The notes under the pieces are model-generated. The model had not been told where the DNA came from. It made no database searches and saw only the letters and a list, made by a program, of their open reading frames with translations. DNA of 23,261 bases from SIG299 sp964541485 (GTDB taxonomy: Bacteria; Bacillota; Clostridia; Lachnospirales; Lachnospiraceae): assembly GCA_964541485.1 (NCBI GenBank), contig CAZIQL010000037.1, positions 1 through 23,261 on the forward strand, written 5' to 3'. The translations under genes and the position numbers were made by a program. Positions 6,622-13,540 of the stretch are shown here, piece by piece; position 1 is the stretch's first letter; each line of letters begins with the position of its first letter.

Positions 6622-6861
6622 ATGAGACTTGATAAATATTTAAAGGTATCCAGACTGATTAAAAGAAGAACGGTTGCCAATGAGGCATGCGATGCCGGAA
6701 GAGTTCTGATTAATGACAAGGTGGCAAAGGCTTCCACAGAGGTAAAGGTGGGAGATGTCATTGAAATCGGTTTTGGCACAAAGAATGTACGTGTAGAAGT
6801 ACTGGACATTCAGGACACGACAAAAAAGGACGAGGCAAAGGAACTGTTTAAGTATCTCTAG
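6622..6861 (+). CDS. rqcP: S4-domain RNA-binding protein RqcP (YabO)
   Basis: The product is 79 residues from ATG 6622, behind AAAGGAG. The whole protein is one S4 domain: MRLDKYLKVSRLIKRRT at the start, the loop DAGRVLINDK, then VKVGDVIEI. In Bacillus, RqcP (YabO) binds 50S-peptidyl-tRNA complexes and supports RqcH-driven alanine tailing in ribosome quality control. The family is related to Hsp15. Its place before yabP, yabQ and divIC matches the Bacillus order, although the usual upstream genes (mfd, spoVT, yabN) are replaced here by the accessory array. A secure call from motif and neighbourhood. Confidence 0.92.
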   Translation: MRLDKYLKVSRLIKRRTVANEACDAGRVLINDKVAKASTEVKVGDVIEIGFGTKNVRVEVLDIQDTTKKDEAKELFKYL

Positions 6862-6949
6862 GAGATGTTCTATCGGGCAATTTGTGACAGAAAGTATAAT
6901 CCGGTGTCAGGGAGCATAAATTGTAGAGATTTCCAAAAACGGAGCGCAT

Positions 6950-7231
6950 ATGGAAGAGAAACAGCAGGCAATTTCTGCCCATAAGGTATTTTTACAGGGG
7001 AGAAAACAGGTGGAGCTGTGTGGAGTAAAGGAGATTATTTCGTTTGATGCCAAGGAGGTCGTTATGAGCACGCAGATGGGCACGCTGCTGATTCGTGGTG
7101 ATGACCTGTTTATAAAGCGGCTTACGGTGGAAAAAGGCGAGGTAGATTTAGAGGGGAAGATAGACAGCTTGATATATTCTGAGAAGGCCGCAAAGGAAAA
7201 AGAGTCTTTGGCAAAGCGGCTGTTCCGGTAG
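6950..7231 (+). CDS. yabP: Sporulation protein YabP
   Basis: The product is 93 residues, with ATG at 6950 behind GGAG. YabP/YqfC-family features are the N-terminal beta-rich part (HKVFLQGRKQVELCGVKEIISFDAKEVVMSTQMG), then LLIRGDDLFIKRLTVEKGEVDLEGKID, and a charged tail. In Bacillus YabP is a sporulation protein expressed under mother-cell control; with YabQ it contributes to cortex formation. It lies 14 bases before yabQ, so the two are one operon. The 88-base gap before it has a TATAAT-like word at 6895-6900 without a convincing -35. Confidence 0.9.
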   Translation: MEEKQQAISAHKVFLQGRKQVELCGVKEIISFDAKEVVMSTQMGTLLIRGDDLFIKRLTVEKGEVDLEGKIDSLIYSEKAAKEKESLAKRLFR

Positions 7232-7245
7232 GATGGAGGCAGAAA

Positions 7246-7722
7246 ATGCTTCGTGACAGCATGGTGTTGGAACTCAGATATTTTGCAGCAATGGTTGCTT
7301 TTGGGCTGGTGTGTTCTTTTTGCTATCACCTGCTTTTGTTTTTCCGTGCACTTATCCGGCATGGGATTTCTCTTGTTGATGCCGAAGATATTTTGTTTTT
7401 TGGTAGTGTGGGAATTTTGTTTTTTTATGTGGTTTACCGCATGAATGACGGGATTTTGAGATGGTATGCTTTTTTTGGGGCGATGCTTGGTGTTATAGGC
7501 TATCAAAGGACGTTGGCGCGTGTTTTGGAGCCTGTCAGAAAGTGGCTCTTGCAAAAGCAACGGAAAAACATTAAAATAAGAAAAAAGCGCTTGAAAGAGG
7601 ATGGAGAGTCGGAAATTGAAGGTATTACCAGCCAATCCAAACCGAAAAAGGGAAAAAAAGAAAACAGGACTGTTTATCATTGCGGCAGCAGTGATGGTGC
7701 TGTGCGGGGTGATGGTCTATAA
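7246..7722 (+). CDS. yabQ: Sporulation membrane protein YabQ
   Basis: The product is 158 residues, with ATG at 7246 behind GGAGG. Hydrophobic helices lie at about 11-32, 48-65 and 70-86. The third is followed by a basic region (VRKWLLQKQRKNIKIRKKR) and a low-complexity tail. In Bacillus YabQ localises to the forespore outer membrane and is needed for cortex synthesis. Its last 122 bases overlap the start of divIC in another frame. The tail (TSQSKPKKGKKENRT...) looks poorly constrained, so either the yabQ end or the divIC start is unusual. Confidence 0.9.
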   Translation: MLRDSMVLELRYFAAMVAFGLVCSFCYHLLLFFRALIRHGISLVDAEDILFFGSVGILFFYVVYRMNDGILRWYAFFGAMLGVIGYQRTLARVLEPVRKWLLQKQRKNIKIRKKRLKEDGESEIEGITSQSKPKKGKKENRTVYHCGSSDGAVRGDGL

Positions 7723-7936
7723 TAGGAATGCCCTGATTCAGGAAAAGAATGCGAAGGAGAAGCAGTACATCGAATTATTGGAGCGTCTTCAGGAGGAAAA
7801 AGAGCGTAGCGATTATTTGACAGAGCGGCGCGCCTATATGCAGACGACACGCTACATAGAGGAAATGGCACGGGAAAAATTAGGTCTGGTGTATAAAGAC
7901 GAGATTATTTTCCGTCCGAATGAGGAGGATGAGTAA
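7601..7936 (+). CDS. divIC: Septum formation initiator DivIC/FtsB family
   Basis: The frame gives 111 residues from ATG 7601. There is a short basic cytoplasmic part (NPNRKREKKK), one membrane helix (about 23-40, GLFIIAAAVMVLCGVMVY), then a coiled coil (QEKNAKEKQYIELLERLQEE) and the usual EEMAREKLGLVYKDEIIF end. DivIC works with FtsL and DivIB in the divisome and activates septal peptidoglycan synthesis. The ribosome site for ATG 7601 (GAGG) is too close to be ideal, so a later start near 7620-7650 is possible. The 122-base overlap with yabQ stands with the chosen start. A terminator follows within a few bases. Confidence 0.88.
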   Translation: MESRKLKVLPANPNRKREKKKTGLFIIAAAVMVLCGVMVYNRNALIQEKNAKEKQYIELLERLQEEKERSDYLTERRAYMQTTRYIEEMAREKLGLVYKDEIIFRPNEEDE

Positions 7937-7938
7937 AA

Positions 7939-7961
7939 GGAGCCGGAGGGCTTCTTTTTTT
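7939..7961 (+). terminator. Intrinsic terminator after divIC
   Basis: GGAGCC (7939-7944) pairs with GGCTTC (7949-7954) around a GGAG loop and is followed by seven Ts. It ends the rqcP-divIC unit just before the spoIIE promoter; its T-run merges into the first 0A-box-like site. Confidence 0.75.
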
Positions 7962-8025
7962 GTCGATTTTTTCAGAGAAGCCGGCATTGACTTCGACAAA
8001 TATTTTAAGGGTTGTCCGCTATAAT
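7959..8025 (+). promoter_or_regulatory. Spo0A-controlled promoter of spoIIE
   Basis: TATAAT lies at 8020-8025. TTCGACAAA (7992-8000) is an exact reverse-complement match to the 0A box TTTGTCGAA, and TTTGTCGAT (7959-7967) is a one-mismatch forward box. TTCGAC as a -35 would give a 22-base spacer, like the long spacing of Bacillus spoIIG/spoIIE promoters activated by Spo0A~P. Confidence 0.72.
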
Positions 8026-8064
8026 GCATGTTACTATGCGAAATCAGGGAAAGGACGGACAGGA

Positions 8065-9462
8065 ATGGAAGGAAAGAATCAGGAAACAGGGCTTAAGGAG
8101 CGTGCGGTGCGCGCAGCAGAATCTTATCAGGAGCTTGCACGTGTCTTTTCTTCCTATGCGGAAGGAATCAAAGAGGACAAGGAAGAACGGTATAAGGTTT
8201 GTGCCCATGTGGCAGAATATGTGTGTGCAGAATGTCCGAAACATGGTCATTGTTGGGAAGATAGGAAAGAGGAATGTCAGGATGCCTTTTCTTATATTGC
8301 AGAGATATCAGACCGGTGCGGGGAATTGGAGCATGCGGTATTGCCGGAGTATTTTCAGGTGAATTGTATTGCCACAAAACGGCTGGTGGAAGACTGGAAC
8401 AGGAGTGCCTATATGGAGCGGATGAAAAAATCGGCATACCGCCAGATTATGGAGGGAAAGGAAGCACTTGTACATCAGCTGCAGGAAACAGCGAAGTGTT
8501 TTTTGCGTATTTCAGAAGAGAAGGAGACGCAGGGAAGCTTTCCGGCAGACAAGGAGAAGGAATTAAGAGCCTGGCTCAGGAAATACCATATCCGGGCAGG
8601 AGAAATTGCATTTTTAGAGAAGAAGGGAAAGGGAAGAGAATGGAGACTGGCGCTGCGGTGTGATGCAAGAAAGCGGATCTCGGTACGTTTGGCAGAACGC
8701 CTGCTCTCGGAATGGCTGGGGGTTCCGGTAAAGGAGACGCTGCAGTACAGCAGGATGCTTTCTGAGGAAGAGCAAACGATGATTTTCCGGGAGGAGCCGG
8801 GGTATCAGGTGATGACCGGCGTGGCCCGCTCGGTGAAAAAGGAACAGGAGATGTCAGGAGATTCCTTTTCCTTCTTCTATGAAGAGGATGGGGAGATGAC
8901 AATGATTCTGTCAGACGGAATGGGAAGTGGAGAAACAGCGGCAAAAGAGAGCGAAGAGGTGCTTGGTATTTTGGAACGAATGATGGCGGCGGGATTTTGT
9001 GAAGAAACCGCAATCCGGCTGATTAACTCGGTGCTGGCACTACGGGCAGAGCAGAAAAACTTTGCGACACTGGATATCAGCAGGGTCAACCTGTATTCCG
9101 GCACCTGCGAGTTCATTAAAATAGGAGGAGCTTCCACTTATATTAAGCGGGGGCGTTGGCTGGAGAGCGTATCAGCGAGGACATTGCCGGTCGGGATGGT
9201 GCAGCATCTGGATTATGATTCGGTAGTAAAGAAGCTGTATGACGGTGATATCATTATTATGGTAAGTGACGGGGTTCTTGAAGTGGTGCCGGAGAAAGAG
9301 CGGGAGCGGTTTTTGCAGACCGTCATTGGCGAAGATGCAGACCAAAAACCCCAGGTGATTGCGGGAAGAATTTTAAATGCTTCCCTTGTTCTGCAAAACT
9401 ATGAGCCAAAGGATGACATGACAGTGCTGGTTTGTGGCGTTTATCTGCAAAAAAGCAGATAA
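8065..9462 (+). CDS. spoIIE: SpoIIE-type protein phosphatase lacking the membrane domain
   Basis: I chose ATG 8065 (465 residues). It is preceded by AAAGGA and lies downstream of the Spo0A-type promoter; the in-frame ATG at 7960 lies upstream of the -10 box and is not used. The Cys-rich central part (CAHVAEYVCAECPKHGHCW) is typical of SpoIIE. The PP2C phosphatase domain is complete, with GDSFSFF, SDGMGSGETAA, VSDGVLE and a closing DDMTVLVCG. SpoIIE dephosphorylates SpoIIAA to activate sigma-F in the forespore. The usual ten-helix N-terminal membrane domain (about 320 residues) is absent; no hydrophobic helix exists here and the upstream space holds only divIC. Sigma-F control may therefore work without septal anchoring through SpoIIE itself. 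Confidence 0.88.
   Translation: MEGKNQETGLKERAVRAAESYQELARVFSSYAEGIKEDKEERYKVCAHVAEYVCAECPKHGHCWEDRKEECQDAFSYIAEISDRCGELEHAVLPEYFQVNCIATKRLVEDWNRSAYMERMKKSAYRQIMEGKEALVHQLQETAKCFLRISEEKETQGSFPADKEKELRAWLRKYHIRAGEIAFLEKKGKGREWRLALRCDARKRISVRLAERLLSEWLGVPVKETLQYSRMLSEEEQTMIFREEPGYQVMTGVARSVKKEQEMSGDSFSFFYEEDGEMTMILSDGMGSGETAAKESEEVLGILERMMAAGFCEETAIRLINSVLALRAEQKNFATLDISRVNLYSGTCEFIKIGGASTYIKRGRWLESVSARTLPVGMVQHLDYDSVVKKLYDGDIIIMVSDGVLEVVPEKERERFLQTVIGEDADQKPQVIAGRILNASLVLQNYEPKDDMTVLVCGVYLQKSR
9441..9462 (+). other. Hairpin at the spoIIE stop codon
   Basis: TTATCTGC (9441-9448) and GCAGATAA (9455-9462) form a perfect 8-bp stem around AAAAAA, with the stop codon in the right arm. No T-run follows, so it may slow decay or limit read-through into tilS rather than terminate. 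Confidence 0.45.
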
Positions 9463-9468
9463 CGCGGC

Positions 9469-9497
9469 TTGTCAATTTTGGAAATACGGGGTAAAAT
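9469..9497 (+). promoter_or_regulatory. Sigma-A promoter of tilS
   Basis: TTGTCA (9469-9474), a 17-base spacer, and TAAAAT (9492-9497), 35 bases before the tilS start. It separates the housekeeping genes tilS-hpt-ftsH from sporulation control of spoIIE. Confidence 0.72.
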
Positions 9498-9532
9498 AAT
9501 ACTAATAGTGTGCAAGGATAAGGAAAGAGACG

Positions 9533-10936
9533 ATGAGAAAAAAGGTAATGGCATTTTGCAGACAGAAAGGATTGCTCGACAATGGAGACCGCGTGTTAGT
9601 CGGTCTTTCGGGTGGAGCAGATTCTGTCTGCCTTTTTCTTATTCTCCTGGCGATGCGGGAAGAGTTTTCGATGTCACTTGCAGCGATACATGTCAATCAT
9701 AATCTGCGAGGGGCAGAAGCGGATGCAGATGAACAGTTCTGTGCTGAGCTTTGCAAAAAATACGGGGTGGAGTTTCACCGGGTATCGGTGCCTGTGGCAG
9801 AGCTGGCAGGGGAGCATGGATGGACGCTTGAGGAAGCGGGAAGAAATGCAAGATATGCAGCATTTGCAGAATGGCGGGAACGCCTACAGTGCAATAAGAT
9901 TGCGGTGGCGCATCACAAAAACGACCAGGCAGAGACGGTATTGTTCCAGCTGTTCCGCGGAAGCCGCCTAAAAGGACTCGCAGGAATGGAAGCAAGGAGA
10001 GAGGACATTATACGGCCGCTTTTGTGTGTTACCAGAGAAGAAATAGAAGCATTTCTTAGAGAAGAAAATCAAAGTTTTTGTATAGACCGTACAAATTTGG
10101 AGGAGGATTATACCAGGAACGGTTTAAGAAACAAGGTTATCCCGGAAGTAAAACGGTTTCAGGTAAAAGCAGTGGAGCACGTTGCTGAAACGGCAGAGTA
10201 CCTGGGCAGAGTGGAGCGGTATTTAGAGCAACAGACGAGAGAGCTTTACGTGTGGGCGGCAGAGGGAGAAGACGGCCAGGTCCGGCTTTCCGTGGAAGCA
10301 CTGTTAAGGAGTGATTCTTTACTGGCAGAAAGGGTCATGTACCGGGCAATCTGCGCAGTGTCAGGTCAGAAGAAGGATATTACGGCGTTGGCGGTAGAGC
10401 AGTGTATGGAGCTTTTGCATAAGCAGACCGGAAAGCGGATACAGTTGTTAAAAGGGCTGACGGCAGTCCGCGAATATGACATAATCCGTATCTTTAAAGA
10501 CCAGCAAGAAGAGGGGGAAAAAGAAATTCCAATAGAGGCGTTCCCGTTTGAGGCAGAGCTTGTGCGTGAGAGAGGCCGACTACGCCTGGAGTTGGTGGAA
10601 ATCCCGGGAAATCCGGCGGAAGCCATAGAAAAAATGGGAGGAATTCCAAAAAGTAGCTATACGAAATGGTACGATTATGATACAATAAATTCTGGTGTTT
10701 CTTTGCGAACGGCAAGAGCGGAGGATGTGATTTCCCTTTATGTAGACGGAAGAGGGAAGAGTGCATTTGATGTGATGGCAGATGCAAAGATACCGGGCGG
10801 GGAACGAGGCCGGATACAGGTGCTTGCAGCCGGCAACCGGGTGTTGTGGATCCCGTTTGTACGGAGCAGTGAGGCGTTCCGCGTGACAGAACAGACGAAA
10901 AGGATTTTAGTAGCAACGATAGAAGAAAAGGAGTAA
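9533..10936 (+). CDS. tilS: tRNA(Ile) lysidine synthetase
   Basis: The product is 467 residues, with ATG at 9533 behind AAGGAAAG. The PP-loop ATP-binding motif SGGADS is at 26-31. Family motifs HVNHNLRGAEADADE, AHHKNDQAETVL and RPLLCVTREEIEAFL follow, then the TilS substrate-binding and C-terminal domains. The enzyme converts cytidine 34 of the AUA-reading tRNA(Ile) to lysidine using ATP and lysine. It is essential in most bacteria. It is followed by hpt after 7 bases, an arrangement conserved in Firmicutes. The length is normal for the long TilS type. Confidence 0.95.
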   Translation: MRKKVMAFCRQKGLLDNGDRVLVGLSGGADSVCLFLILLAMREEFSMSLAAIHVNHNLRGAEADADEQFCAELCKKYGVEFHRVSVPVAELAGEHGWTLEEAGRNARYAAFAEWRERLQCNKIAVAHHKNDQAETVLFQLFRGSRLKGLAGMEARREDIIRPLLCVTREEIEAFLREENQSFCIDRTNLEEDYTRNGLRNKVIPEVKRFQVKAVEHVAETAEYLGRVERYLEQQTRELYVWAAEGEDGQVRLSVEALLRSDSLLAERVMYRAICAVSGQKKDITALAVEQCMELLHKQTGKRIQLLKGLTAVREYDIIRIFKDQQEEGEKEIPIEAFPFEAELVRERGRLRLELVEIPGNPAEAIEKMGGIPKSSYTKWYDYDTINSGVSLRTARAEDVISLYVDGRGKSAFDVMADAKIPGGERGRIQVLAAGNRVLWIPFVRSSEAFRVTEQTKRILVATIEEKE

Positions 10937-10943
10937 GCGAAAA

Positions 10944-11465
10944 ATGGAAGAGAACATTAAAGTGTTGATTTCGGAGGAAGATGTTACAAAGAGAATTGAT
11001 GAAATTGCAAAGCAGATCAGCAAGGACTACGAGGGAGAAGAAATCCACCTGATCTGTGTTTTAAAAGGAAGTGTTTTTTTCACAACCGCACTGGCAAGCA
11101 GAATTACAGTTCCGGTAACTCTTGATTTTATGTCCGTTTCCAGCTATGGCAATGAGACTGTGAGCTCCGGCAGAATTAAGATTTTAAAGGATTTGGATGA
11201 TTCCATCCGTGACAAGAATGTTATTGTTGTGGAGGACATTATTGATTCCGGCAGAACGTTATCCCACCTGATGTCGTTCTTAGGTGTAAGAGAGCCAAAG
11301 AGCTTAAGACTTTGTGCACTTCTTGACAAGCCGTCCAGAAGAGAAGTTCCGGTGAATGTAGATTACATCGGAATGCAGATTCCGGATTTATTTGTGGTAG
11401 GTTACGGCCTTGACTATGCGCAGAAGTACCGCAATCTTCCTTACATCGGAGTAATAGAGCAGTAA
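10944..11465 (+). CDS. hpt: Hypoxanthine phosphoribosyltransferase
   Basis: The product is 173 residues, with ATG at 10944 behind AAAAGGAG. The PRPP-binding motif VIVVEDIIDSGRTL is complete. The N-terminal ISEEDVTKRIDEIAKQIS, the flexible-loop region SVSSYGNET and the C-terminal PDLFVVGYGLDYAQKYRNLP match the Hpt family. It salvages hypoxanthine and guanine with PRPP to IMP and GMP. It sits between tilS and ftsH, as in Bacillus, where Hpt and TilS also help regulate ftsH. Confidence 0.96.
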   Translation: MEENIKVLISEEDVTKRIDEIAKQISKDYEGEEIHLICVLKGSVFFTTALASRITVPVTLDFMSVSSYGNETVSSGRIKILKDLDDSIRDKNVIVVEDIIDSGRTLSHLMSFLGVREPKSLRLCALLDKPSRREVPVNVDYIGMQIPDLFVVGYGLDYAQKYRNLPYIGVIEQ

Positions 11466-11487
11466 AAGAGAAATTGGAGGAAAAGAA

Positions 11488-13305
11488 TTGAGTAAGATTT
11501 TAAGAAGTTACGGCTTTTATTTTGTGCTTGTAGCCCTGATTGTATTGCTCGGAATTCAATATTCGGATTATTTAAAGAGCAATGCGGAGGAGTATTCTTA
11601 TCAGGCATATCGGCAGGATTTGGCAGACGGAAATATTACAGCCGTAGTGATTTATCAGAATGAAGAGGCTCCGACCGGAAGTGTCAGTGTGCTCTTAAAA
11701 GACAAACAGACCAAAAGCTTTAACGTGGTGAATACGGAAACGGCATGGGAAGATGCCATGGAGGCGGGAATCAGTCCGAAGGTGCAGGATGTGACAAAGC
11801 CGAGCTGGTTTTTGACCAGTGTATTGCCGTATCTGCTGCTTCTTGTTGTGATGTTCTTTATGTTCCATATGATGATGGGACAGGGCGGCGGAAGCAATGC
11901 AAAGATGATGAATTTTGGCAAGAGCCGTGCTACTATGACAATGAACAACGACGGCAAAGGAACCACCTTTAAGGAGGTTGCCGGTGTTGCGGAAGAAAAA
12001 GAAGAGTTGCAGGAGATCGTCGATTTCTTAAGAAATCCAAAGAAATATATCCAGCTTGGCGCAAAGATTCCAAAGGGTGTTATTCTTGTGGGACCTCCGG
12101 GTACCGGTAAAACGCTCCTTGCAAAGGCAGTGGCAGGAGAAGCAGGCGTTCCGTTCTTCTCTATTTCCGGTTCGGATTTCGTGGAAATGTTTGTGGGTGT
12201 CGGTGCATCCAGAGTACGTGATTTGTTTGCGGATGCAAAGAAGAATGCCCCATGTATTGTGTTCATTGATGAAATTGATGCGGTAGCAAGACGCCGTGGC
12301 GCCGGCATGGGCGGTGGTCACGATGAACGTGAGCAGACTTTAAACCAGATGCTGGTGGAGATGGACGGCTTTGGCGTGAATGAGGGCATCATTGTGATGG
12401 CGGCAACAAACCGTGTGGATATTCTGGATCCGGCGATTCTTCGTCCGGGCCGTTTTGACCGAAAGATTTATGTAAACCGTCCGGATGTTAAGGGAAGAGA
12501 AGAAATCCTGGCAGTGCATGCAAAGGGGAAGCCACTTGCGGATGATGTGGATTTAAAGACAATTGCACAGACGACAGCAGGCTTTACCGGTGCGGACTTA
12601 GAGAATCTCTTGAATGAAGCTGCACTTTCAGCGGCAAGAGAAGGACGCGCATTTATTATGGAAGAGGATATTAAAAAGTCCTTAATTAAGGTTGGTATCG
12701 GCATGGAGAAGAAGAGCCGTGTGGTTACTGACAAGGAAAGAAAAGTTACAGCATACCATGAGGCAGGTCATGCAATCCTGTTCCATGTGCTTCCGGATGT
12801 GGGCCCGGTTTACACGGTTTCCATTATTCCGACAGGCTCGAGTGCGGCCGGCTATACCATGCCGCTTCCGGAGCGTGATGAGATGTTCATGACAAAGGGA
12901 AGAATGTTGCAGGATATTATGGTAAGCCTTGGCGGACGTATTGCAGAGGAAATGATTTTTGATGATATTACGACAGGAGCGTCCCAGGATATCAAGCAGG
13001 CAACCCGGACCGCCAGAACAATGGTTACCAGATATGGTTTCTCTGACAAGCTTGGTCTGGTGAACTTTGAAAACGAGGAAGACGAGGTCTTTATCGGAAG
13101 AGATTATGGCCATACGAGAAGTTACAGTGATGCGGTTGCGAGCAGTATTGATGAAGAAGTTCGCGCCATCATAGATGAATGTTATGGAAAAGCAAAGAGT
13201 ATATTGGAGGAACATCGTACCGTGTTAGAGTCCTGTGCAGAGCTTCTGTTAGAGAAAGAACGTATCAACAGAGAAGAGTTCGAAGCGCTGTTTGAACAGG
13301 CGTAA
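11488..13305 (+). CDS. ftsH: ATP-dependent zinc metalloprotease FtsH
   Basis: The product is 605 residues, starting at TTG 11488 behind TTGGAGGAAAAG. Two membrane helices lie at about 7-24 and 109-130, flanking a small extracytoplasmic domain (YSYQAYRQDLADG...). The AAA+ domain has Walker A GPPGTGKT (202-209), Walker B CIVFIDEIDA and the second region of homology (ATNRVDILDPAILRPGRFDR). The zinc site HEAGH is at 424-428, followed by the M41 peptidase domain. FtsH is a membrane-bound hexamer that degrades misfolded membrane proteins and short-lived regulators. It is the last gene of the core cluster. Its C terminus is short compared with Bacillus FtsH. Confidence 0.97.
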   Translation: MSKILRSYGFYFVLVALIVLLGIQYSDYLKSNAEEYSYQAYRQDLADGNITAVVIYQNEEAPTGSVSVLLKDKQTKSFNVVNTETAWEDAMEAGISPKVQDVTKPSWFLTSVLPYLLLLVVMFFMFHMMMGQGGGSNAKMMNFGKSRATMTMNNDGKGTTFKEVAGVAEEKEELQEIVDFLRNPKKYIQLGAKIPKGVILVGPPGTGKTLLAKAVAGEAGVPFFSISGSDFVEMFVGVGASRVRDLFADAKKNAPCIVFIDEIDAVARRRGAGMGGGHDEREQTLNQMLVEMDGFGVNEGIIVMAATNRVDILDPAILRPGRFDRKIYVNRPDVKGREEILAVHAKGKPLADDVDLKTIAQTTAGFTGADLENLLNEAALSAAREGRAFIMEEDIKKSLIKVGIGMEKKSRVVTDKERKVTAYHEAGHAILFHVLPDVGPVYTVSIIPTGSSAAGYTMPLPERDEMFMTKGRMLQDIMVSLGGRIAEEMIFDDITTGASQDIKQATRTARTMVTRYGFSDKLGLVNFENEEDEVFIGRDYGHTRSYSDAVASSIDEEVRAIIDECYGKAKSILEEHRTVLESCAELLLEKERINREEFEALFEQA

Positions 13306-13345
13306 GGGTTGAATTTCCGGATGTGGGGCAGTTTTATCGTCATTT

Positions 13346-13411
13346 TTCACAAAAAAAAGGCGAAAAATTTGTGAAGTTTGTGCACACTTATTCGGAAAAC
13401 TGTATTATAAT
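13346..13411 (+). promoter_or_regulatory. Possible promoter with operator-like inverted repeat before the GH13 gene
   Basis: TTCACAAA (13346-13353) and TTTGTGAA (13368-13375) form an 8-bp inverted repeat. TATAAT at 13406-13411 would be the -10, but no good -35 stands 16-18 bases upstream. The dyad could bind a sugar-responsive repressor. A tentative call. Confidence 0.35.
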
Positions 13412-13481
13412 AACACTCGTAAACCCCAATACATTATATAGTTTTTGCTACACCCCATAAGTAACAAAAATACCTTCTCCG

Positions 13482-13514
13482 AAATGGCTGGCAAGTAACC
13501 TTGCCAGCCATTTT
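13482..13514. terminator. Strong hairpin in the ftsH-GH13 gap
   Basis: AAATGGCTGGCAAG (13482-13495) and CTTGCCAGCCATTT (13500-13513) are perfectly complementary with a TAAC loop, and the arms end in A and T tracts. It could terminate ftsH transcription or attenuate a transcript starting near 13418. It lies 27 bases before the GH13 start codon. Confidence 0.65.
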
Positions 13515-13540
13515 ACTATATATCAAGGAGTTATAGCAGC

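Noticed and set aside
6907..7680. Minus-strand 257-residue frame across yabP/yabQ
   Set aside because: Antisense to conserved sporulation genes, with no start signals; a composition shadow.
7960..8064. Longer SpoIIE start at 7960
   Set aside because: It lies upstream of the -10 box and 0A box of the promoter, and the 35 extra residues have no SpoIIE character.
9441..9462. Terminator at the spoIIE end
   Set aside because: The stem is perfect but lacks a T-run; listed only as a hairpin.
11655..12321. Long minus-strand frames inside ftsH
   Set aside because: They mirror the conserved AAA+ coding sequence and have no ribosome sites or family motifs.
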